NCBI RefSeq assembly: GCF_026210795.1
Contig: NC_089452.1
Coordinates: 2,728,001-2,792,000 of the forward strand
Source: Rhizophagus irregularis
Lineage: Eukaryota; Glomeromycota; Glomeromycetes; Glomerales; Glomeraceae
Reading direction: 5' to 3'
Length of the DNA: 64,000 nt
Shown here: one piece after another, positions 23,776-36,186 of the stretch
Layout of the letters: the number at the start of each line of letters is the position of its first letter
How positions within the stretch are numbered: position 1 is the first letter of the stretch
The notes under the pieces: model-generated
What the model saw: the letters and a program-made list of their open reading frames with translations, nothing else
Told to the model about the DNA's origin: nothing
Database searches by the model: none
Made by a program: the position numbers and the translations under genes

Positions 23776-24851
23776 TTAAGATTCGGGATAATTATGTGCT
23801 ATTTACATATTAAATATAGTTAGTAACATACATTTTGCTATAGCACCATCTCTAGTAACGGATTCCGGTAAAAAAAAAATCTGTTTCACTTTGTTTATTT
23901 CTTTCGTTAAATCATTTAGTTATTACTTCCTTTCTTTGAAGCTTTCCAAAATAACAATATTTTGTTTTCTGGTTTATTTCTTACTCTTAATAATCATGCC
24001 TTTTATTTTTTTCATTATTCTTTGGTATTATTTGTTTCTTTGTATATTCTATGTGATAATTTTATATTTTAGTAATTAATTCAAGATATTTCGAATTATG
24101 AATTATTTAAATATTTAAGTAATCTATAAAGTTTTATACTCTTAATAAACCAAAACACAGAATTTAACTTTCAATCATCTCATATTTAACTTATTTATAA
24201 TGGTAGTACTAATTTTCTATAAATCTATATAATTGGAATTGTAAAAAATTTTAAATTAAGCATATCTTTTTATTAAGTATAAAAATATCTTTCTTGCAAA
24301 ATCATTCATTGAGTGTAATTAAACTAGGAAAACGGAAACCGTTGAGGGTCCGTCGCTTAATATGCTTAATAGTAACTAATTTAAATTGTATAAATGATCA
24401 ATTGGTTACCACCCACGAAATGTTTTTTAAATATAATATATATTATTAATAAAATTTTATAATCATTACTGTTATTTGTTTTATTGTTTATATAGTATAA
24501 AAATAATTTAATATTGTTAAAATTATTACAAGTATAAATTTTAATCGAAAAATGACAGATCGTCAAAGTACAATTTGCAAATCACGTGACAGGAAATCGC
24601 CTTTTTCACTCGCGTCAAATTCGTCAAATTGCAAATACTTTCAATACTTTCGCATACGTATTTGATAATTATTTCGCAATATCTATAAATCTTGTAATCC
24701 ATTGATAAATTTGTTCAATTATTAAATCTTTTATTAAAACTTTTGCAATGTCTAATTTTAATATGGTAAGGAAATAATGTCAATACCTAATTGCTGCCCC
24801 TGTTCTTTTGCTCGCATTTTAAATACAACAGTAATGTAAATTGTAATTAAG
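23776..24851. other. intergenic, upstream of Helitron ORF
   Basis: AT-rich with no supported gene. The 5' end of the Helitron must lie here or further left, but I could not fix it: the expected TC start has too little information. Confidence 0.4.
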
Positions 24852-27800
24852 ATGAAAAATACATTTTTCAAATCATTTCAAAAGAACAATAAAGAGAACC
24901 GAATATTTAGGCTAATTGAAACGGAAGAGGTACGTTTGGCACGTGACCGTATAAGAAAAAGGCGTAAAGTGGCTGAAGAGTCCAATGAGGAACGAAAGGC
25001 GCGTCTAGAATGTGACCGGGAAAGGAAGCGGCGTAAGGTGGCTGAAGAGTCAAATGAGGAACGAGAGGCGCGTCTAGAACGTGACCGGGAAAGGAAGAGG
25101 CGTAAGGTGGCTGAAGAGACTAATGAAGAGCGTGAGACTCGTTTAGCACGTGATCAAAAAAGAAAAATACCTGAAGAGACCCATGAAGAATATGAAGCAC
25201 GTTTAGAAGCCGAAGAAGAAGTTCGACGTGCTCGCGCGCGTAATAAATACCAATTAAGAAAAGCAAGAGAAACTCCCAAGCAATTTGCTGCAAGACTTTC
25301 TCAAAATAAGCCAAATATCCGCAGAAAACGTGTCTCGGAAAGTTCGGGGAGTATCCAACCTTCTGATCGGAAACTTCTGCGCAAGTTTAGAAGTACAATC
25401 AGCAATTTCACGAACAAACTCTGTAATATATGCAACGAGAGGTTTCCATCCATTACACTCATTGGAGACGAATGCCGTCGATGCCATCTTGAGGGAAGTC
25501 CTAAAAAATTTTCCGCTGAAAATAATATGGATCCAGGTAAGTCATTCGCTTATTCTTAATATAAGAAAATCAAGATTCAAATGTTTTTTTTCTAGGCGAA
25601 GTTCCACAAGAACTTCAAGATTTAACCGATATAGAAGAAATGTTGATCGCACAAGTATTTCCTATAGTTTCTGTGTATAACCTTCCTGGAGGACAGTACG
25701 CATATCGTGGAAATATTATCAACTTCCCACAGGATGTACAAGAGTTTGTAACGTGACTTCCACGTAACCCATCAACATTGGATTTGGTTATCATTAGACG
25801 TTATACTGAAAACGGATCCAATTTTCGTGACTTTCATGTTCGATGGGAGAAAGTAATGCAAGCTCTTCGGTGGTTAAAAGCCAACAATAAATTCTATCGG
25901 GATATTGAGATTGATAGTGATGTCTTGCAAACGTTACCCGAAAATGATTCGATTGAGATGCACCTTCCACAACTAATAGATGACAATGATAGACCAAATG
26001 AGCAACGTTTAGACCAGGTTGACGATGAAAATAATGAAGATAATGAAGATAATGAAGATAATGAAGATAATGAAGATAATTTCATTTCGCAAACATTTGT
26101 TCCTTTGTTACCCAACAAACATAATGAGGAAAGAGCAATTAATGAAATTCTTAATCGAATGCATAATGATCGTGAAAGGGCAGTAATTGATTGGCCGCGT
26201 AATGAAATTTTTCCAATTGATGAATTTCATACCTGTGGATACATAGCACGAGCATTTCCTACACTTTATCCTTGGGGAACTGCAGATCTTAATGACTATC
26301 GGGTAAAAGAAATAAAGCCGGCAGAATACTTTAAACATCTTTTAATTTACAAAGATGGCCGGTTCGCTCGTCATCCACGGTGGTGCTATTTTGCGCTAAA
26401 TACTATAATGAGATGGAGAGCATTATCAGAAGGCAGAGTATTTGTCCAACAAAATTTAGAGGAAGGGCAACTTACCGTGTCTGAAATCTTAGATTTAATG
26501 GAAAGTGATGCTCATATAACAGATAAAGTGTTGCGGTATGGTGAAGGATTGCGCGGTACCTGTCAATATTGGTTGCGTCGTAGAGCAGAACTTTTAGACA
26601 TGATAAAACAGATGGGATCCAAAGGAATGATATTCTTTACGTTTAGTGCAGCTGATACACATTGGCCAGACTTACATGATCTCATGCCTAATGGAGAAAA
26701 TCCCGCAGAGACTGAAACAATTCAGGAAGCTGCTAAACGTCGAAGGAAAGATCTTATAGATAATCCCCATATTGCAGCATGGTATTTTGAAAAGCGATTT
26801 AAAGCTTTTTTCGAAAAAGTTTTGATTCCCAAATGGGGATTAGTCGACTGGTGGTATCGATTTGAGTGGCAACACTGCGACAGTGTTCATGTCCATGGTA
26901 TTGCCAAGCGAAAAGAAGCACCTGAAATCGATTGGGAAGAAATGATTAATAATCAAGAAGTAATGGAAGAAGTAACATGTTATTTGGATTCTTTAATCAC
27001 CACAATTAACCCTGGTCTGGATGCATTTCTTCCTGATCATCACCCATGCCAAAAGCAATTGGAGAATCTTGATGACGATATGCAGGATTATATTGAATTG
27101 ATAAACAAATTGCAACGGCATACGCGTTGCAGTTCCTACTGTCTTCGAATTAACAAACAAACTGGTAAACAGGCCTGTAGGTTTGGATTTCCTAAAGAAA
27201 TAGCAGAAAAAACAACCATACACAATGAAAATGGTCACCTAGAATTAATAACGGCCAGAAATGATCCACTGATTAATCCACATGACCGTATCCAACTGCA
27301 GGGATGGAGAGCGAACGTAGATTTGAAGCCCATCCTCACAACCCATACTGCTTTACAGTATGTTTCAAAGTATGCTAGTAAGGCGGAGCCAAGATCTGTG
27401 GCTTATTCAGAGGTGTTAGATAAAGCACTTCGTAGTGACAATCCTGATGATCCAGGTGTTAAGGCATTTCAGAAGTTGCTTATCCACACAGTAGAAGAAC
27501 GCGATTTTTCGTTCCAAGAAACCTGCCATCTCCTCCTTCAAATACCGCTTTATCATAGTAGCCGAAATTTTGTATGCCTAAATCTTAACAAAGAGACAAA
27601 TCGCATGCTTCGTGATAATGACAATAACACAAATAGTGAGGATTGTGGAGTTAAAAAAACTGATCTCTCACCTCTGCAAAGATATTGCAATCGGCCTATT
27701 GAATTTAATGAAATTTCGTTGTTTAGATTGTACTCGCAATACAAGCTAGTTAAAGACAAGTGGGTAAAATGCGATAAAGAAAATATCGTACGTGTCTGGC

Positions 27801-29686
27801 CGCGCCCATCTCCAATTCGTAATGGTCCTCAATGGGAAGAGTTTTGTCGAATAAAAGTTCTTCTACATGTTCATTATAAGGATCTTTTTAGTCTCACACA
27901 GAATAACACTCGTTCATGGATAGATCTGTATAACGAACATCTTTCAGAGATCAATGCTGATCCTGCCGATTTGATAGGACCTGCTGTGGATAATCTGTAA
28001 AAAACCGATGGTTCTGAGGACGAGGAAGAAGACATTACTCAAGAACAATATGAACCTCGACTTGACTGGATGGTATTGTCCGAGATGATGCCAGAAAGAC
28101 GGGAACGTAATTCATCTGATTTTGATGTCCGTGATATTGATATTAATCATGATTGGGTCAATGAAAGTTGGTTACGATATCCTGAAATGGAAGAGGTGGA
28201 AAGCTTTATCCAACGGGCAATTAATGATAGCGACGTAAATCAAGTTAGAAAAAACTCGGCAAATATTAACTATGAAACCCTAAACGAAAAACAAAAGTTA
28301 ATATTTGAAAGAATAGAATCGCATTATATTGCAGCGACCTCAAATCAATCTATGGAAGCTTTACGAATCATTGTTATGGGTACTGCTGGCACCGGCAAAT
28401 CTTACCTCATTAATGCCATTCGGGAAAGACTGCAACAGGCCACCATTGTACTCGCTCCAACGGGAGTTGCAGCGTTCAATATTCAAGGCAGCACAATCCA
28501 TTCGGCGCTCTCAATTCCAATAAGTGGTACAACATATAAACTTGCAGGTGAATCTTTGAGGAAACTCCAAAACAAACTAAAAGATATACACTATTTTATC
28601 GTTGATGAAATGAGTATGGTAGGACGTCTATTTCTCGCTTTAATCGATCTGTGGCTGCGTCAAGCATTTCCGGAATGTTCCAATATTCCCTTTGGTGGCC
28701 GCTCTTTAATTCTTTTTGGTGATTTTGGACAGCTTCCTCCAGTACGTGATCTTCCCATGTATGCAAAGGATCCTCGTTTGTCAAATAACTTATCTGAGGA
28801 TGGACGCAAAGCCTATAGCCAATTTCGAGAAATTTATAAACTTGTAGCCGTGCAACGACAAAGTGGTAACTCAGATAGACAACGTAAATTTAGAGATCTC
28901 CTAACTCGCATGCGTGATGGAGAATCTACACAATCCGATTGGGAATTATTAATGACACGAGTTCCTGAAAATCTTACTGAATCAGAACGACGAACTTTTT
29001 TAAATGCAATTAATATTATTCCAACATGGGAAGAAGTCGATAGAATTAATCTAGAGAAGCTTCGATCATTAAACCAACCTATTGCCAAAATTCGTGCGGT
29101 TCATACAGGCGGCCCTGAAGCTTCAAAAGCTGATTCGGAGACAGCAAAGGGACTTGAATCTGAATTATTATTAGCCAGAAATACACGTGTTATGCTCACT
29201 GCGAATCTTTGGGTTGGTGCTGGTCTTGTAAATGGTGCAATAGGAACAATAACAGATATATTATATAAGGAGAAAGCTGAACACACTTCTTTACCAACCG
29301 TTATTCTGGTTTCATTTGACAAGTATGATGGCCCAACTCTAACAAACATAGAAGGAATTCCGGTTGTACCTATTGTTCCGATACGGCGTATGTGGGAAGG
29401 TAAATCCGGAACTTGTTCTCGCCTGCAAATTCCACTTTCTCTTGCATGGGCTATTACAGTTCATAAATCGCAAGGTCTGACTTTAACTAAAGCAGTTATA
29501 GATCTCGGCAGGAAGGAATTTGCGGCTGGTTTATCATTTGTAGCGATTTCTCACGTTCGTTCTCTTGATGACATTCTTTTCAGACACTTTACTTTTAACA
29601 GACTTCAAAATATAAAAAGTTGCATAAGATTAAAAGAACGAATAGCAGCAGAAGAAAAGCTACTCGAGATGGAAATCACGGTTTAA
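24852..29686 (+). pseudogene. Helitron Rep-PIF1 helicase protein, two in-frame stops
   Basis: Exon 1 (24852-25536) encodes Arg/Glu-rich repeats (RDRERKRRKVAEESNEER) and a zinc-finger-like CNIC...CRRC. A GTAAGT-TAG intron (25537-25595) joins to a long second exon. That exon carries a DUF6570-like segment, an acidic NED repeat, the Rep domain with HUH-type WQHCDSVHVHG and the tyrosine motif QYVSKYASK, and a PIF1-family helicase with Walker A GTAGTGKS, Walker B VDEMSMVG, GDFGQLPPV and HKSQGLTL. Rep nicks and joins single strands, the helicase unwinds, for rolling-circle transposition. Two in-frame stops break it: TGA at 25754-25756 and TAA at 27998-28000; each is explained by one C-to-T change (CGA, CAA). 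No frameshift seen, so decay is recent. Reading downstream, the helicase half from 28070 is open to 29686. Confidence 0.85.
26036..26080 (+). repeat. 9-bp coding microsatellite, five units
   Basis: Five perfect tandem copies of GAAGATAAT inside the Helitron protein, encoding repeated Glu-Asp-Asn. It forms an acidic linker between the N-terminal segment and the Rep domain. Confidence 0.85.
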
Positions 29687-29911
29687 AATTGTTTTTTTGT
29701 TTTTGATAAAAAAAATCTTCTCAATAAAGTGTTACAAAAAAATGTGACAAAGTGTTACAAAATGGGTTGCTAAAAATAAAGCGTTACAAAAAAATGTGAT
29801 ACAAAACATAAAAGGAAATAAGCAGGGCTAAATTATAGTGACGTAGGTGGAAGGAAGGAAAAAATACATGGGTTAAACCGGTACTAAAAATTTATCTAGT
29901 TCCGTACAATA

Positions 29912-29947
29912 AATAGTCCTTCGCTACGCTCCGGACAATTATTCTAA
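29912..29947 (+). repeat. candidate Helitron 3' hairpin and CTAA end
   Basis: AATAGTCC (29912-29919) pairs with GGACAATT (29933-29940) apart from one mismatch, around a GC-rich loop, and CTAA follows three bases later at 29944-29947. Helitrons end with a short hairpin just before CTRR. Against it, the next base is C, whereas Helitrons usually insert before T. Confidence 0.45.
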
Positions 29948-31553
29948 CCACAGGTTACATTTCTATAAAATTAGAAAAAAAAGCATAGTAGTATATAAAA
30001 TCTAAGTAGCAATAAGAAAATTAACAATATTTAACAATATTTTGTTAATGGAAATAATAAACTACCCGCAATTAAGCAAAATGTTCTGTTTATTATGTCA
30101 ACTATTCATCATGATTTTTTGGTTCAATAGTACTCACTTTCACTTCTTTTTTCTTTAAATTAAAATTACATATAAAGTGTTTAAAATCAACCCTTTGGCT
30201 AATCAGCTTGCTTCCCAGTAAATCAGCATTCACCAATAATATTTTAAGGATAACTTACATAATAACATTCAATTAATTATTCAATTTTATAATTTATTAT
30301 GTTTTATAAAATGTTAAGATTATCCAAAGCAGTTTTTTCATATTTATTTTCAATATCACAAAAGAATTACAATCGGTTATACTTTTATTAACCCATTCTC
30401 AACTATAGATAACGAAAAAACTTGCCCGAAAAAGAAGTAAAGGCATGTATCTGAACATTAGCTCATAATTCAATAACAATATTCACGTTTATTTCATGCT
30501 TTTTAATTTACCCGCCATGATGCTTCAAGACAATTATATCGCTACTAATATGCTTTATGCCATAAAAACCAATGATGTTTGATTCAGCAATAGTTAGTAT
30601 GCAGTGAAATGCCACAGATATTGACGCAACTGCCTGGTTGTAGAAATGATGTTGGGCAAAGGGAGGTAACAATTAGAAAAATAAAAGACAAGTTCAAAGT
30701 GAAACCTCTGGTGAACCTTTGCTGGTCAAATATTAAACGCTATAGTCTCTCATTTTACAACAAATAGAAGACATGTTTGTATAGCAATGCGGGAAATTAT
30801 ATTAAAGTTTGAAGGTTTAAAGCATTTAATGGGTATTGGTAAGTTCTCCTTTTATAAATTAAAAGAATTCAGTTTTTCTAGTTTACATAGATTTTAGTTT
30901 ATATGGAAGACGTAAAAGGGTGTAAAGTTTAGTGTTTATTACTTTTTCATTCCTTTCAATTTCTTTCAGTAGCCTACATCGTGCAAGTACTAGGGTTAGA
31001 TGATAGGACTACCAACAATAATGATAGGGAGAGAATTTAGCCTTTTCATTCATTTTCTTAAATTATTTCATTACTCTGACTTCATACTAAAATTCTTTTT
31101 ATCATTACATCTTCTGCAATGTGATGGGTCTTGCGAAGTATGATCGAAACGTATTAATTTCACATGAATTGCAGGCTATTTGAGACGTAATTATTTAAAT
31201 ATCCGCATACAAAGAATGATCATTGATTTCAAGAAAATATTCAAACTAACGAGATTGCATTTTCTTTTGTTCTCTAAACCAAGCGACGCAAAACCTCTTT
31301 TCATCCCATAAAACTTTCTCTTACGGAGAATACATCGTTAAGTTTAGAATTTTTCTTAAAAGGACTTCTGGATATTTGTAAAACGAATTTATTGGCGAAA
31401 TTGTTATATCATTATATCGATCAATACTCGATTGTCACGTGATAAATAACGCAATCTTGACGCAAACCATTTAATAAATAATATATTTACTCTGTGAAAT
31501 AAAAATAAAAATATTTAATAAATAACAAATAATAAAAATATCACTATACTCTT
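29948..31553. other. intergenic, no gene seen
   Basis: AT-rich spacer between the Helitron and the 3' end of the SDR gene. No supported coding region or repeat. Confidence 0.5.
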
Positions 31554-32825
31554 CTATGAACTATAATCTTTCACCAAAACTTCTTCTGATAATTTATCTA
31601 AAATATCTACCAATTTTTTTATATCATCTTCAGTACTTTTAGTTTTAGCTAAAGGTAAATGAATTGGAACAACCTTTCTATCAAATAAGAAAGAACCAGT
31701 TGGAATATCATCAACTTCTTTACTAAAAGCGGCCCAAAGAATTGTATCAGCACCTTGACCTGTAGTACGCAAATAACTTTTTGTCGTTTTATAAAAAGTT
31801 TCCATATATTTATTAAGTCCCGGCGTATCTGACCAACCCGGATGCATTGAAAGAAATTTTATTCCTGTTGTCGATTCTGAATATGTTTTTGCCCAATATT
31901 CGTTAAGTTCAACTTGTTGGCGCTAAAAGTAAGTTTTGAATGATAAGGAAAAAGTTTTGAATTATTTTATAAATCGCAATATTTTTTTTAAAAAAAAAAA
32001 AATTATTTTTTATCATTTACCTTATTTTGAGCATATGCCATTGTTCCACGAAACGGCTTCATTCGTTCAAATTGTAAATCGGATGTATCAAGTTTATTAA
32101 GGTACATACCACCCGATGATATAACCACCTAAATTTTTTTTTTTTAAGAAAAAATGTATGAATATAAAAGTATATGTATTAGTATATAGTATTGGTCTGG
32201 TACAAAATCCCGAATGTCAAAATCTCGAAAATCCCGAACCAGCCAAGCATTAAGCAATTAATAATTTGCATACCGTTCTAGAGCCAGGACCAGATTTTTG
32301 TAAGATAGGAACCATTTGTTTAGTTAAGAAATGAGTACCCAAAGTATTTATAGCGAAATTTGTTTCAACACCATAATTGGTCAACGTTCGTTCATTATTC
32401 ATAACACCAGCATTATTAATAAGAATATGACAATATTTTTCCTCTTGTTCATATTGTTTAATAAATTCTTTAACTCTTTTTAAATCACTAATATCAACTT
32501 TATGTAATTTCAACAGATTTACGTCAACTTCTTTATTTTCAGCTGTAAATGAAGTTTTAACTTGAGATAAAATATCTTGACGAGCTTGTTCACCTCTTGT
32601 TTCATCTCTACATAACATATGTACGGTAGCGCCACGTCTGAATAATTCAGTTGCGACATATTTTCCTAATCCTGAATTTGCTCCCGTTACTATCGCAATT
32701 TTACCTGTTAAATCTACATTTAACGCTTCATTATTAAAATTTTTTGAATTTTTTTCGTAACCACGTTTCGTATAATCTTTAAAACCGAAAAATGCCCAAG
32801 CTGAATATCGATATAATGAGCCCAT
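31554..32825 (-). CDS. short-chain dehydrogenase/reductase, DHRS12-like
   Basis: Three exons: 32274-32825, 32021-32128 and 31554-31922, giving 342 residues. The Rossmann motif TGANSGLGK (from about residue 48), NNAG (about residue 137), catalytic Ser in VVISSGG and YAQNK (YxxxK) are all present, so an active NAD(P)-dependent oxidoreductase is expected. The N-terminus LYRYSAWAFFGFKDYTKRGYE and the C-terminal SMHPGWSDTPG with LPLAK resemble the DHRS12 group of animals rather than generic retinol dehydrogenases. Substrate unknown. The upstream neighbour on the same strand is an OXNAD1-like reductase whose stop lies 259 bp before this start, so the two genes are separate, not an operon. Exon joins are at codon boundaries (phase 0), and the ACG-GTG join keeps RTVVISS intact. 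Confidence 0.88.
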
Positions 32826-33084
32826 TCTTTCAAGAAAATTATTTTATGAAAAAAAAAAATGATGAAATAAAATAAATAACATTTATAGCATTTAAAATAT
32901 TTTGAAACTGTAAACATTTCAAACATCTAATACATTTCATGAAATAAATTATCATACAAGATTTCTAAATTAAGATAATTATTGGGAAATTATACATAAA
33001 TACTATAATGCATATAATTTAATTATGTTGTACATCATCATGCACCTATGCATATTCACATGATATAGAAATTTAAGAAAAATT

Positions 33085-34125
33085 CTACCACCACTTTTCG
33101 AATAAAATTCTTTCTTCATCTACACCAGATTCATTTAAAAATTTAATTATATCATCTTCCATCGAAGAAGGACCACAAATAAAACACTTTAACTTTTCTA
33201 AATAATCTCCTTCTTTCTCAATAACATCATTGATAATTTTTTTATCTATCCTTTGTTTATAATAAAATTCACTTTTATGAAGAGGATCATCTCTAGTCAA
33301 AAAATAACTACATTCTAACATTTCTGGGAACTGTTTATTTAACCCTTCAATTCTCTTATAGAATAATAATTCACTAAAAGTTCTTACGCTGTAAAATAAT
33401 CTAATTTTCTCAATAAATGATTTTTTTTTATCCAATAATTTATCTTGACAAATTGATTCTAACATACTAATTAAAGGATTAATTCCAACACCACCAGCGA
33501 TAAATATTACATGTTCGGTTTGTTCTTGCTTTTCTTTTAATGAATCCCACACAAATTCACCACCTACTCTAACACTAATTTCATCTCCTATATTTGCCTG
33601 TTCATGAAACCACTTTGCGGGAGGATGATTTGAATATTTAATCGCTAATTCAAATGTATTAGTTTCCTTATATGATTGTGGTGTTGATGTTAATGAAAAT
33701 CCTCCTACTATTGATACATTTGGAATAAATACATCTAACCATTGACCTGGTAAAAAAGAAAATTCTGATGACGAACTTGTTGGATTAAATTTAAATGTTT
33801 TGACCGTTGGCGTCTCTTGTGTAATTTCTATAATTTTTGTTGGAATCCTTGACTAAAAGTCATAAGAAAAAAATAAAAATATAAATAATGAATATATGTG
33901 TATATATATATTATAATAGTATTTATAATATTTTGATTTTACCTTTTGTCTTTTCAAATTATTCGTTCTTTCTAAATGTGTAGTTTTATTCGTAGATTGG
34001 ATATTATCAGATACAATATCCCTCTGCTGCTTCTCTTGTGACATTAATATTTTACTAAATGGATACTCTTTCCTAATTCTTAAATTAGATAAAGTTCTTT
34101 TAAATAAATTATTTGTCACAAACAT
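33085..34125 (-). CDS. OXNAD1-like FAD/NAD-binding oxidoreductase
   Basis: Two exons, 33943-34125 and 33085-33852, giving 316 residues, close to animal OXNAD1. The first 60 residues are basic, Ser/Asn/Lys-rich and lack acidic residues at the very start (MFVTNNLFKRTLSNLRIRK), consistent with a mitochondrial presequence. Then come a ferredoxin-reductase-type FAD domain (FLPGQWLDVFIP, GGFSLTS) and an NAD-binding domain (FIAGGVGINPLISML, CFICGPSSM) ending in the aromatic FEKWW. The family moves electrons between NAD(P)H and an unknown acceptor; the exact partner is not known. The final Trp-Trp agrees with the usual aromatic C-terminus of this fold. Confidence 0.88.
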
Positions 34126-36186
34126 GTTGACAACTTTAGACGTCTATGAAAAAAAAAAAAAATTTTTTTTTTTTTTTGTAGTACAATAACGCCCGTTTTA
34201 TGCTCTGTAACAAGGGGTGACATTTAATCTTCTTATTCCGGCACAGCAATTGATGATCGGAAACATTGGATCAGTCACACCGACTCTTCTAACTTAGATT
34301 GGAAATACTAAAATGCAGTTGATCAAGTTTACCGTAACCAATCAGAGTTTAAAAAAAGAACATTCCAATCAACCGTGATGATTATATCTGATGATTATTA
34401 AATGAAGCATTTTTTTTCTCTTTTTTTTTTAATTGTTGAAAATCTAAATAATTATTCATTGATGGCTACTAAAACAATTTCGTAAATAAAGATTTATTAT
34501 TTATAGCCTTTTATATATTTTTAACATGACACAACTAATATAACTAATTATCCATAAAAAGATTTCCTTGTTGTACAAAAAAGAACATTTCATTTATATT
34601 TATATTCGTGAGCAAGAAGTTTATAATTAATTCCGTAATCTGGCAATTTATTCCAATATAAAATTTTCCGTGACGATGTCATTTTATTTTATTTTATTTT
34701 ATTTTTATCTAATAAACTTGTTAATAAAGAGATTTAGTAGTGCATCCTTGTATCAAACGATAAACGTAAATTGTGTGAAGATCGCGCTGAGATAAAAATA
34801 ATATCGTTTAGGCCGGGCAAAAAAAATTTTTAGATTCTCGTGACATAAAATTTTAAAAATGACCCGGCCGGCGGCATTTATTTTTATATTTGTAAAATTT
34901 TTTCATATGTAAAATTTTTTTACGCCACATTAGCCAATAACTTAAAACACGTGATAAAATTTTTTACTATTAAAAAAAAAATTCCATTTTTCGAAAAACT
35001 GACCCGGCCGGGTCACGAGAATCTAAATTTTTTTTTTGTCCGGCCTTACTACTGTATATTATTTCATAAGTCTCTTCTATCTTTTTTCTTTATTGCGCAA
35101 GTTAAGGACCGAAAATTCGGCCAGCATTAAAAAAATAGGTCAACGTGTCTTATCTGGCAAAAGAAGTACACACTGTGTAGTAAGACTAATAATACAATAA
35201 CAAAAAAAAATTATATTTATGATTGCGCCAATTTCGCCTGCCTGAGTTATTGCTTGACAATTTTCGTTATTACATAAAGCTGTGCGGATTGATTAAGCTA
35301 AATTTTATTTCATCTATTTTTATAGTGATATTTAAATTCGAGATTAACAGTTGAACGAACCTTAATCGGATTTAATTCATATAATTATACGAAGTAAGTT
35401 TCTTAAGTTTATTCTTTTGCCATCTCCTTTATCGAAAATACTGTAAATTACACTACATTTCATCTTCTCTTCTCAGTACAGCACTATGTATGTATATTCA
35501 TGAATCATAATACTATCGATTGCACTTTATGGTTTATGCCATTGACGGTACCAATTTAACATACTAAGTTATAACTTAATGGTGATAATAGCAATAGTTT
35601 GCCTGTCCCCAAAAAAGACGGGTAAAAATTTCTTATCTTTTAATCATCCATTTCAAAAGTAGTAAATAGGTTCAGAGTACGTATATTATTTATATTATTC
35701 AGTTATTATAGATTATGTGGCATATGTTATTTTTTTTATTGTTTACCTAAGCTTATTTAACTAACATACAGTATATTAATATACGAACGAATATGTAAAA
35801 AATTCATTATAAGATATAAACATAAAATTGCACACTCAAAGTGTTGTTATTTAATTTTGTTGACTTTGCGTATAATAAAATTAAAAATCAATTGAATTTC
35901 CCACTTGTTAGATTTATTATTGTGCACTTGATTTTTACCATATTTCTTGAATTTCCTATAATATTATCGACATTTGGATGTTTTCAATGTCTATTTTTAA
36001 AGTTGCATTACAATCGTAACATGTGTAAAACTTCTTTCACATACTCTTAATTATTTCATTAAATGTATAATTTTCATAAAATATGACAGGTGATTTTACG
36101 TACAATTTATATATAAACAATAAAAAATTCATCAATTCATCGTACAAGATAGAGTAGTATAACAATTATTCCTCGGAATATTAATC
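34126..36186. other. intergenic with a Harbinger-like MITE
   Basis: No gene supported. It holds the 235-bp MITE at 34811-35045, long A/T runs and, from about 35820 to the stop at 36187, the 3' flank of the SWIM/RING gene, which has a diverged relative at about 53975-54360. Confidence 0.5.
34811..35045. mobile_element. PIF/Harbinger-like MITE, TTA target duplication
   Basis: Terminal inverted repeats of about 34 bp (34811-34844 and 35012-35045) start GGCCGGRCAAAAAAAA and contain AGATTCTCGTGAC. The element is flanked by TTA on both sides (34808-34810, 35046-35048), the PIF/Harbinger target. Sub-terminal GACCCGGCCGG words recur in both arms. No coding capacity. Confidence 0.75.

Larger units (their letters stand above)
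24852..29947 (+). mobile_element. Helitron (autonomous type, degraded)
   Basis: The span covers the Rep-helicase coding region and a candidate 3' terminus with a hairpin (29912-29940) and CTAA (29944-29947). The 5' boundary is set at the first ATG only for lack of a recognisable end; the true element probably starts further left. Confidence 0.65.

Noticed and set aside
23891-24079. 62-codon hydrophobic frame (many Phe, Leu, Ile)
   Set aside because: Low-complexity AT/T-rich spacer; no paralogue and no splice context.
28070-29686. Stand-alone PIF1 helicase gene
   Set aside because: The frame is continuous with the Rep part except for one TAA, so it is the C-terminal half of the Helitron protein, not a cellular PIF1.
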